From the NCBI GenBank assembly GCA_963969595.1, contig OZ018408.1:11839823-11903822 (forward strand): DNA of 64,000 nt, written 5' to 3'. Positions 1 to 11,203 of this stretch are shown one piece after another (the stretch's first letter is position 1; every line of letters begins with the position of its first letter). Source of the stretch: Neckera pumila. Lineage: Eukaryota > Streptophyta > Bryopsida > Hypnales > Neckeraceae. The position numbers were made by a program, and so were the translations under genes. A model generated the notes under the pieces. It did no database searches. It was not told the DNA's origin and saw only the letters and a list, made by a program, of their open reading frames with translations.

Positions 1-21
1 TGTTCTTGGTGGCTTTTGCAG

Positions 22-2407
22 ATTTAACCACAAGACTGGTGCTGAAGATGTGCATTTTACATCTGTATTTAGTGACTCTGATTCAGATTCCGAGGAGCCT
101 GAACCCAGCACGCCAGACAGTGCTGATGAGACTCTTGATGAAGCAACTAAGAGGGGACGCAAGTTCACGTCCAGTGTTGACGACAGAAATAATCCAAAAG
201 AAGCAACTATGGATATGGGCAAGTCCATTAATGGTATTAATCGCAGCCCTAAACCTAAAGAAGCAACTAAGAAAAAGGGCGAGTCCAACATTGGTGTCGA
301 TGCCAGCCCTAAATCTAAGAAAAGGGGCAAATCCAATCCAGCTGTCGATGAGAGCCCCGAAATATCCAAAGATGCAATCATGAAAAGGGATGAGTTTGCA
401 TCAGCTGAGAGCCCTAAGCGCAAAGAAGTGGCTTTTAAGAGGAAAGGCAAGCCTAATTCAATTGAAGAGGAGGCAGAACCAGCCAAGGAGGGTGACCCAG
501 GTGCTGAAGAAGACGATGCAGTAGGTTTGCGATCGAACTGGGAGGAAAGCAGTGAAGTGCTTGAAATGATCATGGTGAAAGATGTTGCGAAGGGCACCGA
601 GGTAGGATATCATCATTCTGAAACGAGTTTTTCAGGAAAAAGAGACTGATTCAGGACTAATAGACATCATATAATGAAAGTTTTCCCACGATTCATGGAG
701 AGCTCTCCCTATTATACGGAGGCCTCTCCATTTATAGTGGGCAGGCCTCTATAAAATCATTGTAACCATTGGGAGAGCTCATGGGAAAAGTTTCATTACA
801 TGATGCTGTCTAAATTTTCCTGAAACTATCTAATAATACTGTACACTATGGTCTGAACTTCTACATCTCATTTCTGCTGATCATTTTTCCTGGCATGCAA
901 TTATAACTGGATGTGGCATTTGCTCCTCCACACAGTGTGATACCCTTCGCAAACCACAGAGGCTGGCAGTTGAAGTCCTAGGTTGTAACTGGTCGTTCTG
1001 AAATGTTCGGTTTCAGTTTTGCGTTTTGCTTACTGAAAGTCTCCATATTTTTAAATCCACTGAGTTTTGATTACATTTTCAGATCTATAATACGTATGGT
1101 TTACTCAGCAATGCAGCATTGCTCCACCGCTATGGATTTACAGAACCTAATAATCCCTTTGACATAGTCAACGTCGACCTTGCGCTTGTGATTCATGTCT
1201 GTGGAAGATTATCCTCAAAACGACATGTTCGGAGATGTTTGACGCTTTGGCGACAAGCTGGATGTGCTCCTTGCTCGTCCCAGGGAACGGAATATTTCGA
1301 ATTCTCAGTGGATGGGAAGCCTCAATCGGAGCTTTTGTTGTTGTTGCATCTCATCCATGCGCCAGACGCCACTCGGGACAACGTGGAACAGCAGGCTCTT
1401 CATTGGAATGCAGATGAAGTTGAGTTGTCAGATGACGAGGAAATTGAGAGAGTCTCGTCTGCTGCTGTGGATAAGCTTGCTAAAGCGCTAGGGTGGACAA
1501 CGAAACTTAAGAACTCTAGCAGGTATATTGTCCTGTCTTGCCCTTCCAGTTTTCATTATGTTTCTTTTGAAACCATTTCAGACCTTTGAGGTTGTAATAG
1601 CACATGCGGTAGCTTCTCACTGGTCATTGAGATTGACATTGCACGTGAGATAACCATACCTTACGCTTGTGATTACTAAAAGTGCTGATTACTTTTATTC
1701 TTGTTGGCAAATCGAAGAGGTTCTCCCAATGCACCAGATAATGAGTTTTTTTGGAAAGGATGCAAGAAGTCGTAAGGGTTGAAAGTTTTATTGGTAGATG
1801 ACCTGAAACCAGCACAATTTTTTATGTAAGGTCATCTCGATGTCAACATGTACTCATCGTGCAAGATTTTAGGGTCCTGTTTTTTTGATACCTATCTCAA
1901 TTTGATCTTTCAATGTTTGCGAGAGTATTTCCTTGTCTGATGAGTTGCAAGGCCGGTTTTGGATCTGGCAATTGTCCTGGTCTTGGATACTAATACTTGT
2001 CTATTGGCAGTCGCAAGAGAAGCAGGGATGGTCAGGCAAATGGCACACCAAATGGAAGCAACACCAGACGGATGACGCCTCAGAGAACCTCTGTTATACC
2101 GAGAAAAGAGGATTCCAGTTGCCTTACTGACTTTGACAAATGGCTCCTCACAAAGTCGGTGTGCTCAAGCTTGTTGGCTATAGTGGCTGAAAGGGACAGC
2201 ATATACCCTGAGGTGAGGTCAACGACTAGTGAGAAGTTAGGTGGTGGTTCCTTAAGCTCCACTTTGCAAGATGACAGGGAACTGCTGAAAACTAGGGACA
2301 GAGATATTGACCCCATGCTCTACCATGCGCTTTCTCTGCGGATTGGTGAGCGCACAATTTTAGACAAATGTGCAACACTTATGAAAATAAAGTCGAAGAA
2401 AAGATGA
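22..2407 (+). CDS. SETD6-like SET-domain protein-lysine N-methyltransferase, C-terminal three exons (5' part outside window)
   Basis: Exons at 22-601, 1083-1522 and 2011-2407 join in phase and end in TGA at 2405-2407. Exon 1 follows a pyrimidine-rich acceptor and begins FNHKTGAEDVHF, the SET NHxxGA-type AdoMet-binding motif. Exon 2 opens with IYNTYGLLSNAALLHRYGF, the SET ExxNxYG motif with its catalytic-type Tyr, then NPFDIVNVDLALV, which starts the Rubisco-LSMT substrate-binding domain. Exon 3 carries the helical C-terminus (LSLRIGERTILDKCATL), comparable to the end of animal SETD6. The family methylates lysines of non-histone proteins. Unusually, the two SET motifs are separated by about 180 residues of acidic and Lys/Ser/Pro-rich low-complexity sequence with repeated SPK-type motifs. 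Splice phases are consistent (phase 0, then a Ser codon split 2+1) and there is no internal stop, so I read it as functional. The exact SETD subfamily is inferred. Confidence 0.85.
625..830. mobile_element. Foldback MITE in intron 1 of the SETD6-like gene
   Basis: The two ends are imperfect inverted repeats: TAATGAAAGTTTTCCCA near 672 pairs with TGGGAAAAGTTTCATTA near 782-798, and TTTTTCAGGAAAA near 628 pairs with TTTTCCTGAAA near 815. The centre holds GAGAGCTCTCCC-like palindromic sequence. It lies wholly within the intron and does not disturb the splice sites. No clear target duplication was seen, so the superfamily is undetermined. Confidence 0.65.
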
Positions 2408-2811
2408 ACTGGACTGGGGTACCGTTATTTGCTGCAACACAGGTAAGAAGAAAAACCCTGTAAGATCTCCTAATCCAATTTCTACCTTCCTATTGTGTAG
2501 AAGCTATTTTCTTTGCCTTAATCAGCTGGGTTCGCTACCTTGATAGATCCATACTATCTCTAATCTCATCCGAACCATGGATTGGGTTCAGGGGATGTCT
2601 AGATGAGGTTTTGCGATGCACATGGCCTTACAGGCACAATAATGTCCAATAGGTTAACTGTATCTCTTTTCATGGCAATCCTATCTGTTTCCTTGCAGCT
2701 GATGTGCAAGAATTTAAGACAATTAGAGAAGGCCGTTGTGGAAACCCCACTGCAAGCGAGTTGACACATTGTAATGTTTCTCAGTAAATTTCATGAGTGA
2801 GGATGTGACTA
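2408..2811. other. 3' flank of the SETD6-like gene, no second gene
   Basis: This stretch would hold the 3' UTR and terminator. I see no coding signal and no strong repeat before the transposon that begins at 2815. Confidence 0.5.
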
Positions 2812-3466
2812 TAAGGGCCGGTTTACACTTGGCCTGGGGTCGGATGGAAGGCCGGCCGGATTAGCCTTCAATCCGATCCTCAATCCGGCCCCAATTCTTC
2901 CATCCAGCCCCAACTAATGTAAAGCCCTTGGGCCGGATTCTAGGGTCCAATTTCCAATTTATGTGCTCTTGAATTTTCTCAATGCTCAATTATAAAAATA
3001 TAAAAATATGCAAGTTTTCTTTTCTCTTTTGTTCTTTTCTATTTCAAAAAAATAAAAGAGTTTATTTATTAATTTCTCTTTTTCTAATATTTATTCTATT
3101 GTATTTCAAAAATAAAAAAGAGAATTTTTTTCATTTTTAGTAAATTTATCCTTTCTACTCCTAATTTTCCTAGTTCAAAAATGAAGGAATGAGTTTTTTA
3201 TTTTTTTTGAAACTTTTCATTTTTCTTCTTACAATAAAATAATGTTGGTCATGTCACTACATGGGTTTGAAAATAATCACACTACTAAACCAAACATAGA
3301 TTATGTGTTATTTTTAATTAGTGTGTGCAAACATAGATTATGTATTAATTTAATTAGTGTGCTTGATTTCCAGTTAGAAAGTGGCCTTATTGTTACACTA
3401 GTTAAAATGTGGTACTGAAATCAAAATTAAAATCAATTCAGTTTACCAAACTCAGTCAAATATTAA

Positions 3467-4382
3467 TCCCTAAAGGATTGTTGTTCGTTCGGGGGACAAA
3501 TGCGTTTTTGGGCAGGTACCTATGGGCTGAAATTTTGTCATGGTTTTTTGAAACTTTTTGTAAATGAGAAGAATTGAGAGAGGTATGTGGCAGAAAAAAA
3601 AAATTGAAATTGGACCTTCAAGCAAGAAGGTATGCCATTTCTTGGAATGCGTGGGGACGAAGGGTAGTTAAAAAATTTTTGCAAAATTTTGAATTTTTTT
3701 TTGAATATTTTTTTTCTCATAGATTATATTTTTGTCTATCTGGAAAGCTTTGATTCATTTCATTTGGATTTGTTATCAAGAAGTTATGGACATTCTTGTT
3801 TTTTGGGCAGTTAGAGCATCTTTCTGAAAAAAATAACTTGTAGGATTCATTTTGGAAATGCAATTTTTGTAATTTTTCAATATTTTTTTGTAATGGTTTA
3901 GCTTACTTGCTAGAACAATCTCACCATTGGGATTAGTGCATTTTAATTCCATCTAAAATATATGAATGTTTTAGATTTCCCTTTATCTTGTACCTACATT
4001 TGTTTTACAATTTTTTTAAGAAGGATAATTAGTTTTTTTTTAATTTTTTTTCTCCTAGACTCTCAACCCAATTCTCCACTATAAAGGTTTAAAGCTCCAA
4101 ACGTTGTAGTGCAAAAATTTTAAGTTAAAAATGTTTAAAGTCAAAAAATTTGGCCTGCAATGTATTGAAAAACTTGTTTTTTCCACTTTAAACGCAGATA
4201 TCTTGCAATCTGTGCAATCAAAAATTCCGAAATTTTTTCCATACATTCTCATACCAATTAGGTGTAAGATCCTTCACTTAGATGTAAAAGAAAAACAATT
4301 TTAATTTTTTTTTTACTTTTTGCTATAGAAATGGTAGTTTTGAGTGTTTTTTGGCAGAAAATAGGCCTTGGTCCTTTAGGAG
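3467..4382. mobile_element. TTAA-flanked TIR element, copy A (916 bp)
   Basis: TTAA at 3463-3466 and 4383-4386 flanks a segment starting TCCCTAAAGGA and ending TCCTTTAGGA. It shares internal motifs with copies at 18180-19102, 42441-43365 and 59167-60096, such as CGGGGGACAAATGCGTTTTT near the 5' end and AATGGTAGTTTTGAGTG near the 3' end. It has no ORF of note. The TTAA flanks and C-rich termini resemble piggyBac-type non-autonomous elements. It is nested in the Harbinger-like element. Confidence 0.7.
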
Positions 4383-4443
4383 TTAAACAACGTTGGTAAA
4401 CTTGTTAGGTCTTATATTTTCATAATGCTTGCAGATTAACTTT

Positions 4444-4618
4444 AGCAAATTTGCAAATTAAGAAAGCCTCTAAATAACAAAGCAAATTTGCAAATTAAGA
4501 AAGCCTCTAAATAACAAAGCAAATTTGCAAATTAACAAAGCCTCTAAATAACAAGCCTCTGAATAGCAAAGCAAATTAACAAGCCTCTGAATAATAAAGC
4601 AAATTAACAAAGCAAATA
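4444..4618. repeat. 37-bp tandem repeat within the Harbinger-like element
   Basis: The unit begins AGCAAATTTGCAAATTAAG and contains AAAGCCTCTAAATAACA. It starts at 4444, 4481 and 4518 and then degenerates into shorter AACAAGCCTCTGAAT units. Confidence 0.85.
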
Positions 4619-5044
4619 TGTCAAGAAGCAAATTTATATATAGCTTGCTAACTTGAGCAAGCCTGGGATTGACAACAGAGCTCCAAAATTTTAGCAATGC
4701 AGATGGAAGGAAGCTTCTTGAGAACATGTAATAAAAAAAAGAAAACAAAAGATCTTACATTAATAGACGATAGAGATTTGTACAATCCAATGAAGGGGCT
4801 CCATCCGGCCCAAGATGGGAGTTCGGGCCACCCAAAACCTTGTCCCAATTGCTCCCTTGGGGCTGGATGGTTTGGCGCCAAAACCATGCTATCTAAAGCA
4901 ACACGTAGGATGAGTGATGGTTCCATCCGGCCTCAAGTATAAAGCCCTTGGGCCGGATTGAGAGAAATTGAGTGATCCTATTGGTTCAAACTTGGAGAGT
5001 TCTGGCCGGCCTTCAATCTGACCCCAAGTTTAAACCGGCCCTAA

Positions 5045-5522
5045 GCATTTAGGATGACGACCAAGAGTTGAACAACAGAATTGGATCAACACTGTTGTCA
5101 ATTGTTATTATTCTTCTAAAGTTCTTGCTCTTACTTTTCTGACTTGCTCTCATTTCCATTGTGGCCATTTTCTTTATTCGTTATTGCTAATGTCAGCATA
5201 TAGTTTCCTAATCTTCACAATCAGAGCTAGTGAAGACATACATTACAATGTGGGTTACTTGAGTTCCCTTGGGCGCGAATTTAGTTGTCTACACAAAAAG
5301 CGCAAACACTGTGGACACTATTGATTAGAATGAATTATTTCTTCCTACTAAATTTTTGACATAAATGAAAGAAATCCATAAAATCTGAAGAAATCGTAAC
5401 TTCAGGGTTTTGTAACCTATAGTATATTTGTGATTCAATATTTTTGGACACCTTTGTGTATTTCCATTTTTCATTTCAACATATCACAACAATGACAATG
5501 AAGTCTTGTTACAAGTAGACTA
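5045..5522. other. Gene-free AT-rich spacer
   Basis: No coding frame, RNA gene or clear repeat is visible between the Harbinger-like element and the next TE fragment. Confidence 0.5.
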
Positions 5523-6240
5523 TTAATCCCTAAATGCTTGAGGCACCAAATTTTGGTGTCGACAACATTTTGAAGTTAAATGAAATCTTACTAAATACTA
5601 TTTTTAGTAGTTTATATTTTTGAAAAATTCTTTTTGAAGTCTAGTTTTAGCATCAAAAATCCAATTTTGAAAATGAATGAATTTGATTTTTCTATTCAAG
5701 ATTTTGTGCAAGGGTGTCCATTGCAAATTTTGATTTTCTGGTGTTGAGGGCTCTTGGAAATGAGCCTCAAATACACTAGATCTTAGAGAAATTTTTTATT
5801 AGAAATTCATTTAAAAAATTGTAGAGTAGATTTTGAGAAGTTGTCAAATGATTTAGGTTTTGCATGTTATGTCCTTTAACCTCATATTTTTTTGGTGACC
5901 AATTATTTAAGTTTGACATGTGAAAAGAGGATTGAAAGTACTATAAGAAACCCCCGTTTTAGGTGACAAGCCCTAATTTTTTATGATGGATTTTAGGGAT
6001 GTCAATGTTGATAACCTAAAATTTTTATGTCAACAAAAATGTACAACGTAACATCAATATTGACAATCCTATATTTTTATGTCAACATTGATGTTACGTT
6101 GTACATTTTTGTTGACATAAAATTTTTGGGTTGTCATCATTGACATCACCTAAAATCTGTCATAAAAATTAGGGCTCATTACCTAAAATAGGGTTTTTTT
6201 ATAATCATATTGAAACACTTTAAAAGGCTTGCCTATTCCT
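5523..6240. mobile_element. TTAA-starting element, second family, copy 1 (right end uncertain)
   Basis: It starts TTAATCCCTAAATGC. The interior, for example CTAGTTTTAGCATC near 5640 and GAGCCTCAAATACACTAGATCTT near 5763, reappears reverse-complemented at about 33150-33490, whose own terminus is TTAATCCCTAAATGC at 32890-32905. The two places are therefore inverted copies of one family. Copy 1 is interrupted by a small MITE at 5939-6206. Confidence 0.55.
5939..6206. mobile_element. CACTA-type MITE, about 268 bp, nearly full-length hairpin
   Basis: The left end CTATAAGAAACCCCCGTTTT is mirrored by AAAATAGGGTTTTTTTATA on the right. The inner arms, including AGCCCTAATTTTTTATGA and its complement and ACAAAAATGTACAACGTAAC and its complement, make the element almost completely self-complementary. 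The terminus resembles the better preserved element at 7747-7953. Confidence 0.7.
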
Positions 6241-7140
6241 ATACTAAGCATTATTTAATTTATTCAATAAATTCACCACTACTTTGAAAAAGCAAGTTCA
6301 ATATCCTTATTTAGAATGAAAATAAGAACACTTATATTTAAATTATGAGGATTTTTTTGACCTTCTCTTGGAGCATGTTCTAAACAAAACAAACATTAGA
6401 TGACATTTGAGGCCTCTAGAAGACCATTTCAGGCTCGTTCCCAATGCTGTCCTGATTTTGTGAATAGCCGGTACGGGCTATCCAAATTTTTTTTTCAAAA
6501 AAAAAAAAAAAAAATTTGCTCCAAATAAGGTAAACTTGCCTATGACAAGCAGAATGAGTGATTTGGTCTGTTGCCATTAGGAAAAAGGATCAAATTTTTT
6601 CCATACAAAGACAAATGTGAGACATGAAGGAAGCAACTAAAATTTTAATTTTTGGACAAAGTATGAATTAGTTGTGAATTTCCAAAGTGTTCTGCCCAAC
6701 TGGTCTAAAAGTGTTTGTAGACTACTCCAAATCAGCAAAAAGTGTTTCCATAATGGTCATCTAACCACCTAAAGTAGTCACATAGTTTCTAAGATGGCTA
6801 TAAGATTTCCTAACATGGCCATGACATGAAGGAATAAAAAAATAACTTTCTATGACAAGTTTACACTAGAAAGGTGTAAGTGTCCTATGATAGTCACTAA
6901 TAACTCCATGGCCATCTCCCAAGGCATTGGTTTTGGCCACTAACCAACCTAATGAAGTCATAATCTCATTTATTGACAAAAATTTGAAATGGATTGATGT
7001 AAGACTGAAATGGGTGGTTTTGTAGATGTCTGCATTAGGAGGTCTGCTTGTCATCGGCAGGTTTACTTTATCATTCTAAGCAAATTTTTTTTTTTTTTTT
7101 TCAAAAATTACGTGGCACAGTCGCGGCCACATCAGCCAGC
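6207..7140. other. Gene-free AT-rich stretch with A/T homopolymers
   Basis: Contains a T9/A17 pair near 6487-6513 and a long T run near 7087. No coding signal is seen. Confidence 0.5.
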
Positions 7141-7193
7141 AGTTATCTTGCGTTCCTGCAGTTTAGTAATGACTGTGGGAATGCAGGATAACT
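7141..7193 (+). other. 21-bp stem, 11-nt loop hairpin
   Basis: Arm 7141-7161 (AGTTATCTTGCGTTCCTGCAG) pairs with 7173-7193 over all 21 positions if G-U wobbles are allowed: 17 Watson-Crick and 4 G-U. On the opposite strand the four wobbles would be A-C mismatches. It could be a small foldback element or an RNA hairpin; no flanking gene was recognised. Confidence 0.45.
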
Positions 7194-7746
7194 CGCAGTC
7201 TTCTAGAGGCTTCAAGTATCATCTAATGATTCAAACTTTGGTGAGTTTAACATTGAGATGTTGGCCAATGACCACTGAGTTAGACTTCAAAATCATTCAC
7301 TTCGGAAGTTCCCATTTTACAACTACATATGATTGAAAAGTTTAATACTTAATTTTCAAAGATGAATTTAAGTGTTTATTATGTCATAAAATTTACATAT
7401 TGTTTTGTGATAATTTGAAATTACTATGAAATTTTGACAAAAAAGTGAAGAAATTCATATCAAATACAAACTTAGCTCAAAATGTGAAAATTGCTGAGGG
7501 ATGAGTTGCAGTAGGTAAAATCATGAAAGTCAACAATGACCTTGATTGCTTGTTGATAAAGTCATGGATGCGTTTTTTGGTAATGCAACATTTAGAGATG
7601 CATTGAGGGTTTATGTGTTATTTTTCTAAACAAAGGTAAAGTATTTTGGAAATGAGGGATATTTCTTTCCACCTTGCTTTACACATTGCCTCTTTGTGTC
7701 TTGCCTTTTCGTGTAATTCCAATAGGTTATAAATCCACGCATATGT

Positions 7747-7953
7747 CACTATAAGAAACCAGAGTTTTTTGATGTTTAAGTTGACGGATTTTAGGTGACG
7801 TCAACTAAGACATCGCGTGTCTTTTATGTTACATTGGACGTCACTGTTGACATAAAAAACACGTGATGTTTAAGTTGACGTCACCTAAAATCCGTCAACT
7901 TAGACATCACGTGTTTTTTAAAACGACACCAAAAACATGGTTTTTTTATAGTG
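7747..7953. mobile_element. CACTA (En/Spm)-type MITE, 207 bp, TSD TGT
   Basis: It starts CACTATAAGAAACC and ends GGTTTTTTTATAGTG, flanked by TGT at 7744-7746 and 7954-7956. The CACTA terminus with a 3-bp duplication defines the En/Spm superfamily. The interior is a long foldback with repeated GACGTCA and ATTTTAGGTGACGTC motifs. It sits just upstream of the Copia gag remnant. Confidence 0.85.
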
Positions 7954-8225
7954 TGTGTTGCGTTTTTTGCAAGGGGTTGGTTGCAAGACGTTTGTAGGTC
8001 TTTTAGATTTGTTGGCAAGGGCCAAAAGGCTGATAGTACCAAAAGGATTGAGAAGGCCGAAAGGCTGAGAGAACCCAAAGGACTGAAAGGGATGATAGGT
8101 GATGCTATAGATACCCGGGGTGCCCTAAATGGGTGCAAGAATTTAGCAGTGATTGAGAAGGCTAAGAAAACCAAAAAGGTTTTGAGTACCAAGAGGACCA
8201 AGTATGCCAAGAGAGCTAATCAATA

Positions 8226-9297
8226 GTGTTGCAAAGGACTCAAATGGGCTCTCATGAGGGAGATGGTGTGAGAGTTATTGACAAATTTGATGGAGAGAAC
8301 TTCCACCTTTGGAAGTTCAAGATTGAGATGGTCTTGTGGGATATTGTAGAGGGCATAGAGGATGCTTCTGGGGCGGATGCAAAGCCAAAGGTGGTGAAAA
8401 ATTACCACAAGAGAGTGAAGAGGGCCATGGCCATCATTGCCACCAATCTTGTGGATTGCCAACTCGCACACATCCAACTTTGCAAGGACCCCGAGGAAGC
8501 ATAGTAGACCCTTTGTACCATTCATTAAAAAACAAAACTCTTTGTATCATCCATCAACATTAGACAATATGCTTTATGTGAGGCACAAGTTATTTACCAT
8601 CAAGATGCAAGAGGCAAATGACATATTAGACCGCATCAACAAGGTTAAGACCCTTGCCAAGCCAACTTGCTTGCATGGAGGTGCCACTTTGAGATGAAGA
8701 TGTGGTAATGATAGTCTTTGAGAGTCTTCCATCTTCTTACTCCCATCTAATTGCAACTTTGGAAATAAGGCCCATGGAGGAACTCACGTTGGAGTATGTC
8801 ATGGTGCGGTTGATGCATGAAGTGACCAAAAAGAAGAAGAAGGAGTCACAACGTGAAAATGTGGCATTGGTAACACGCCAAAGCAAGGGAAACGGTAACA
8901 ACAAGGGCACCAATGCAAGGGTGTGTTACAATTGTGGCAAATTGAGCCACATTGCACATTATTATTACAAAGGGAGGAATAACGCAAGTGAAAGTGCAAA
9001 TCATGTAAAAGGCAACAAAGAGGATGATGACTATGCATTCATGGTCAATGATGGATTTGACACTAACGCCATGTTAAAGTGGATTGTGAAATCGGGGGTA
9101 ACGCAATGTATAAAGAGGTATTTACTACTTATGAGCTTGTGAAAGAAAAGAGAGTGTTTATGGGAAACAACGGCATAGTAGAGGTAGTGGGCAAAGACAA
9201 GATTATTGTGGAAGTGGAGGATAAAAGTGAGAGAAGGAGACTCACTATCAAGGAAGTTCTCTATGTGCCCAAATTGCACACTAATTTAGTTGCGTGA
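8226..9297 (+). pseudogene. Ty1/Copia gag and protease remnant
   Basis: The gag core reads VIDKFDGENFHLWKFKIEM (from about 8277), followed after stops and frame changes by FESLPSSYSHLIATLE. A zinc knuckle CYNCGKLSHIAHYYYKG lies near 8923, where the last Cys of CX2CX4HX4C is Tyr. Then comes the protease region WIVKSGVTQ near 9083, where the Copia D-S-G is K-S-G, so the catalytic Asp is gone. It ends with the pre-integrase motif VLYVPKLHTNL near 9260. In an intact element these parts form the capsid and process the polyprotein. Several in-frame stops and shifts make it dead. The matching RT part resumes only near 13.8 kb. Confidence 0.85.
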
Positions 9298-9312
9298 GAA
9301 TAGAAGAAAATT

Positions 9313-9390
9313 GAAATTTTCAACCCCCAAAAATCAAATTTCAGGATACTTTAGAGGGCTATGGACCAGCCCTCCAGAGGCCTGAATTTT
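9313..9390. repeat. About 80-bp palindromic repeat, copy 1
   Basis: GAAATTTTCA opens the unit; TTTCAGGATACTTTAGAGGGC pairs with AGCCCTCCAGAGGCCTGAA. It matches the unit at 11124-11203 in the same orientation. Confidence 0.65.
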
Positions 9391-11123
9391 TTTTTAATGG
9401 TGGCAAAGCATGCCAATCGCACTCTTGACATTAGTAAAAAAAATCAGCCCTCCGAAGGACCTCTCCAGATTGACATGCCAAGCTATTTCCAAAGCATGCC
9501 AAACTTGGCCTGTCAATCTATAAAAGTACCTCCGGTGAACAATCAGTGTATGACTGCTCGCCGAAACAGTCAGCTTTTGTAGTTTTTTAATTTTTTAATT
9601 TTTTTCTAGATATATAATTCAAGCTTTTGTCCCAAAGAGACTCTTGAATAGATATCTAGAAATTTGACATTTTATACCTTGTGTATGTCAAGTTAAAATT
9701 TATAAACACATAAACATGACTATGTGGACTTATGGATTTTCTAATGTTTTATATTCCTTGGATATATTTCCTATGTGCTTATGGCATAGCGAGTTATATT
9801 GATCTTAAGCTAAATTTAAGTTAATTGGATTAAATTATAATTTGTATTGGTAGAGAGTTATATTATCTTTAGTAAACTACCTCTAACAGGAGTTTCATAC
9901 CATCATGTTAATTAGCTACAATTGGATCTGCATAATTGATTCTCACATCATATTTGGACAGACATCTGATGCTAGTCCTCATAACCACCTGATTTGGTGG
10001 TTGGATTTTCTTAATGCTTGGATTTCCACATAATTACTTAATCAAGTCTCCGCATGGTGGCTGATGATATTAATTTGTGAGTTTGAATTGAGGTATCTTC
10101 ATGGGTTAAGGATTTCTATGTTAGACCACTTCCTATATGTTTCTTTGTCAGTTTGGGTATTTGCTCTCTGATAAGACTACCAATACACAGTGTTGTACAA
10201 TCAAGCTCGAGTTGTTGCTTCTTTCAACTGAGTGACATTTCTCCTTGCTTTGTTTCTACTAGATAGCTCTTAGCATTTCTGTTCCCTTGTTTCCTTAGTT
10301 GAAGATCGTAATGCGTATCAAGGATGGATTCTACTCAATCCACAACTAACAATCAGGTTTAGTGTTGTGTGATGTATGTTGTGCAATTTTATGCTACAAA
10401 AAATGGACATGTGTAGGTTTGTTTTGTTCCTTTCTAAGCTGTTTTATGTGAAAACAATAACAAGTGACAAAGCTGAAGGCACCTCACATACGTCATGGTT
10501 CTAACTTAGTGTTTGGATTATAGCATGGGTGTAAGTGAGGCTCTTGTCCTCATAAATTTTCTTAGAGCATGCGAACATGGTTTTATCCTACTTTCCTACT
10601 TGTCTTTACTTAAAAAAAAGCTTGTATAGTGAGTTGAATAATATCATGGAAATATTATCTTATGGCCTTGATTGAAAAGTGGAAATTCTTTGCTAGATAT
10701 TACCTTGTCTAGAAGAACACACTCATGATACAAGTTTATGTATTTGCTTCTACTTAGAACAAACAATGCTATCTTATAGTATATATATTTGTTTCATGAC
10801 TTAAAGTTATTTTATAATCCATTCTCAAGTATATATATATATGTATATATCTCTATGTATATTTATGACTTGACAATATTTAGCAAACTTAGATCCAGGA
10901 AACAATTTCATATTTTGAAGTGATTGATTCTTGGCTTAAAGAGATTACTATACAAGTTAAGAAATAAGCTTGTTATTTTTAATAGACAAAGACAGATCAA
11001 TGCTCTTGAAAAAGATGTGTTCTAAAAAAGGCTTTTCTTTTTTTTATTAATTTTTTAATCGTAAAATTGTGTTCCTACGCCATTGTCATTGAAGTTTCAA
11101 CCGTGCGGAAATAGGGGAGTAAA

Positions 11124-11203
11124 GAAATTTTCAGCCCTGAAAAAACAAAACTTCAGGGTACTTTGAAGGGCCGTGGAGAGGCCCTCCAAAGTCCTGAAAT
11201 TTT
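11124..11203. repeat. About 80-bp palindromic repeat, copy 2
   Basis: GAAATTTTCAGCCC starts the unit; CTTCAGGGTACTTTGAAGGGC pairs with GGCCCTCCAAAGTCCTGAA around a short GTGGAGA loop. It is a direct-orientation homologue of 9313-9390. Confidence 0.65.

Larger units (their letters stand above)
2815..5041. mobile_element. PIF/Harbinger-like non-autonomous TIR element, 2,227 bp
   Basis: The left end GGGCCGGTTTACACTTGG is inverted at the right end as CCAAGTTTAAACCGGCCC, and both sides carry TAA (2812-2814 and 5042-5044). A 3-bp TAA/TTA duplication with a GG(G)-starting terminus is characteristic of PIF/Harbinger. Subterminal GC-rich motifs recur inside both ends: AAAGCCCTTGGGCCGGATT near 2922 and again near 4942 in direct orientation, plus CCATCCGGCC and CCATCCAGCCCC variants. 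No transposase is encoded. A TTAA-type element is nested at 3467-4382; without it the element is about 1.3 kb. Confidence 0.75.

Noticed and set aside
1624..1815. Minus-strand frame in intron 2 of the SETD6-like gene
   Set aside because: Short, lies within an intron with no domain or splice support.
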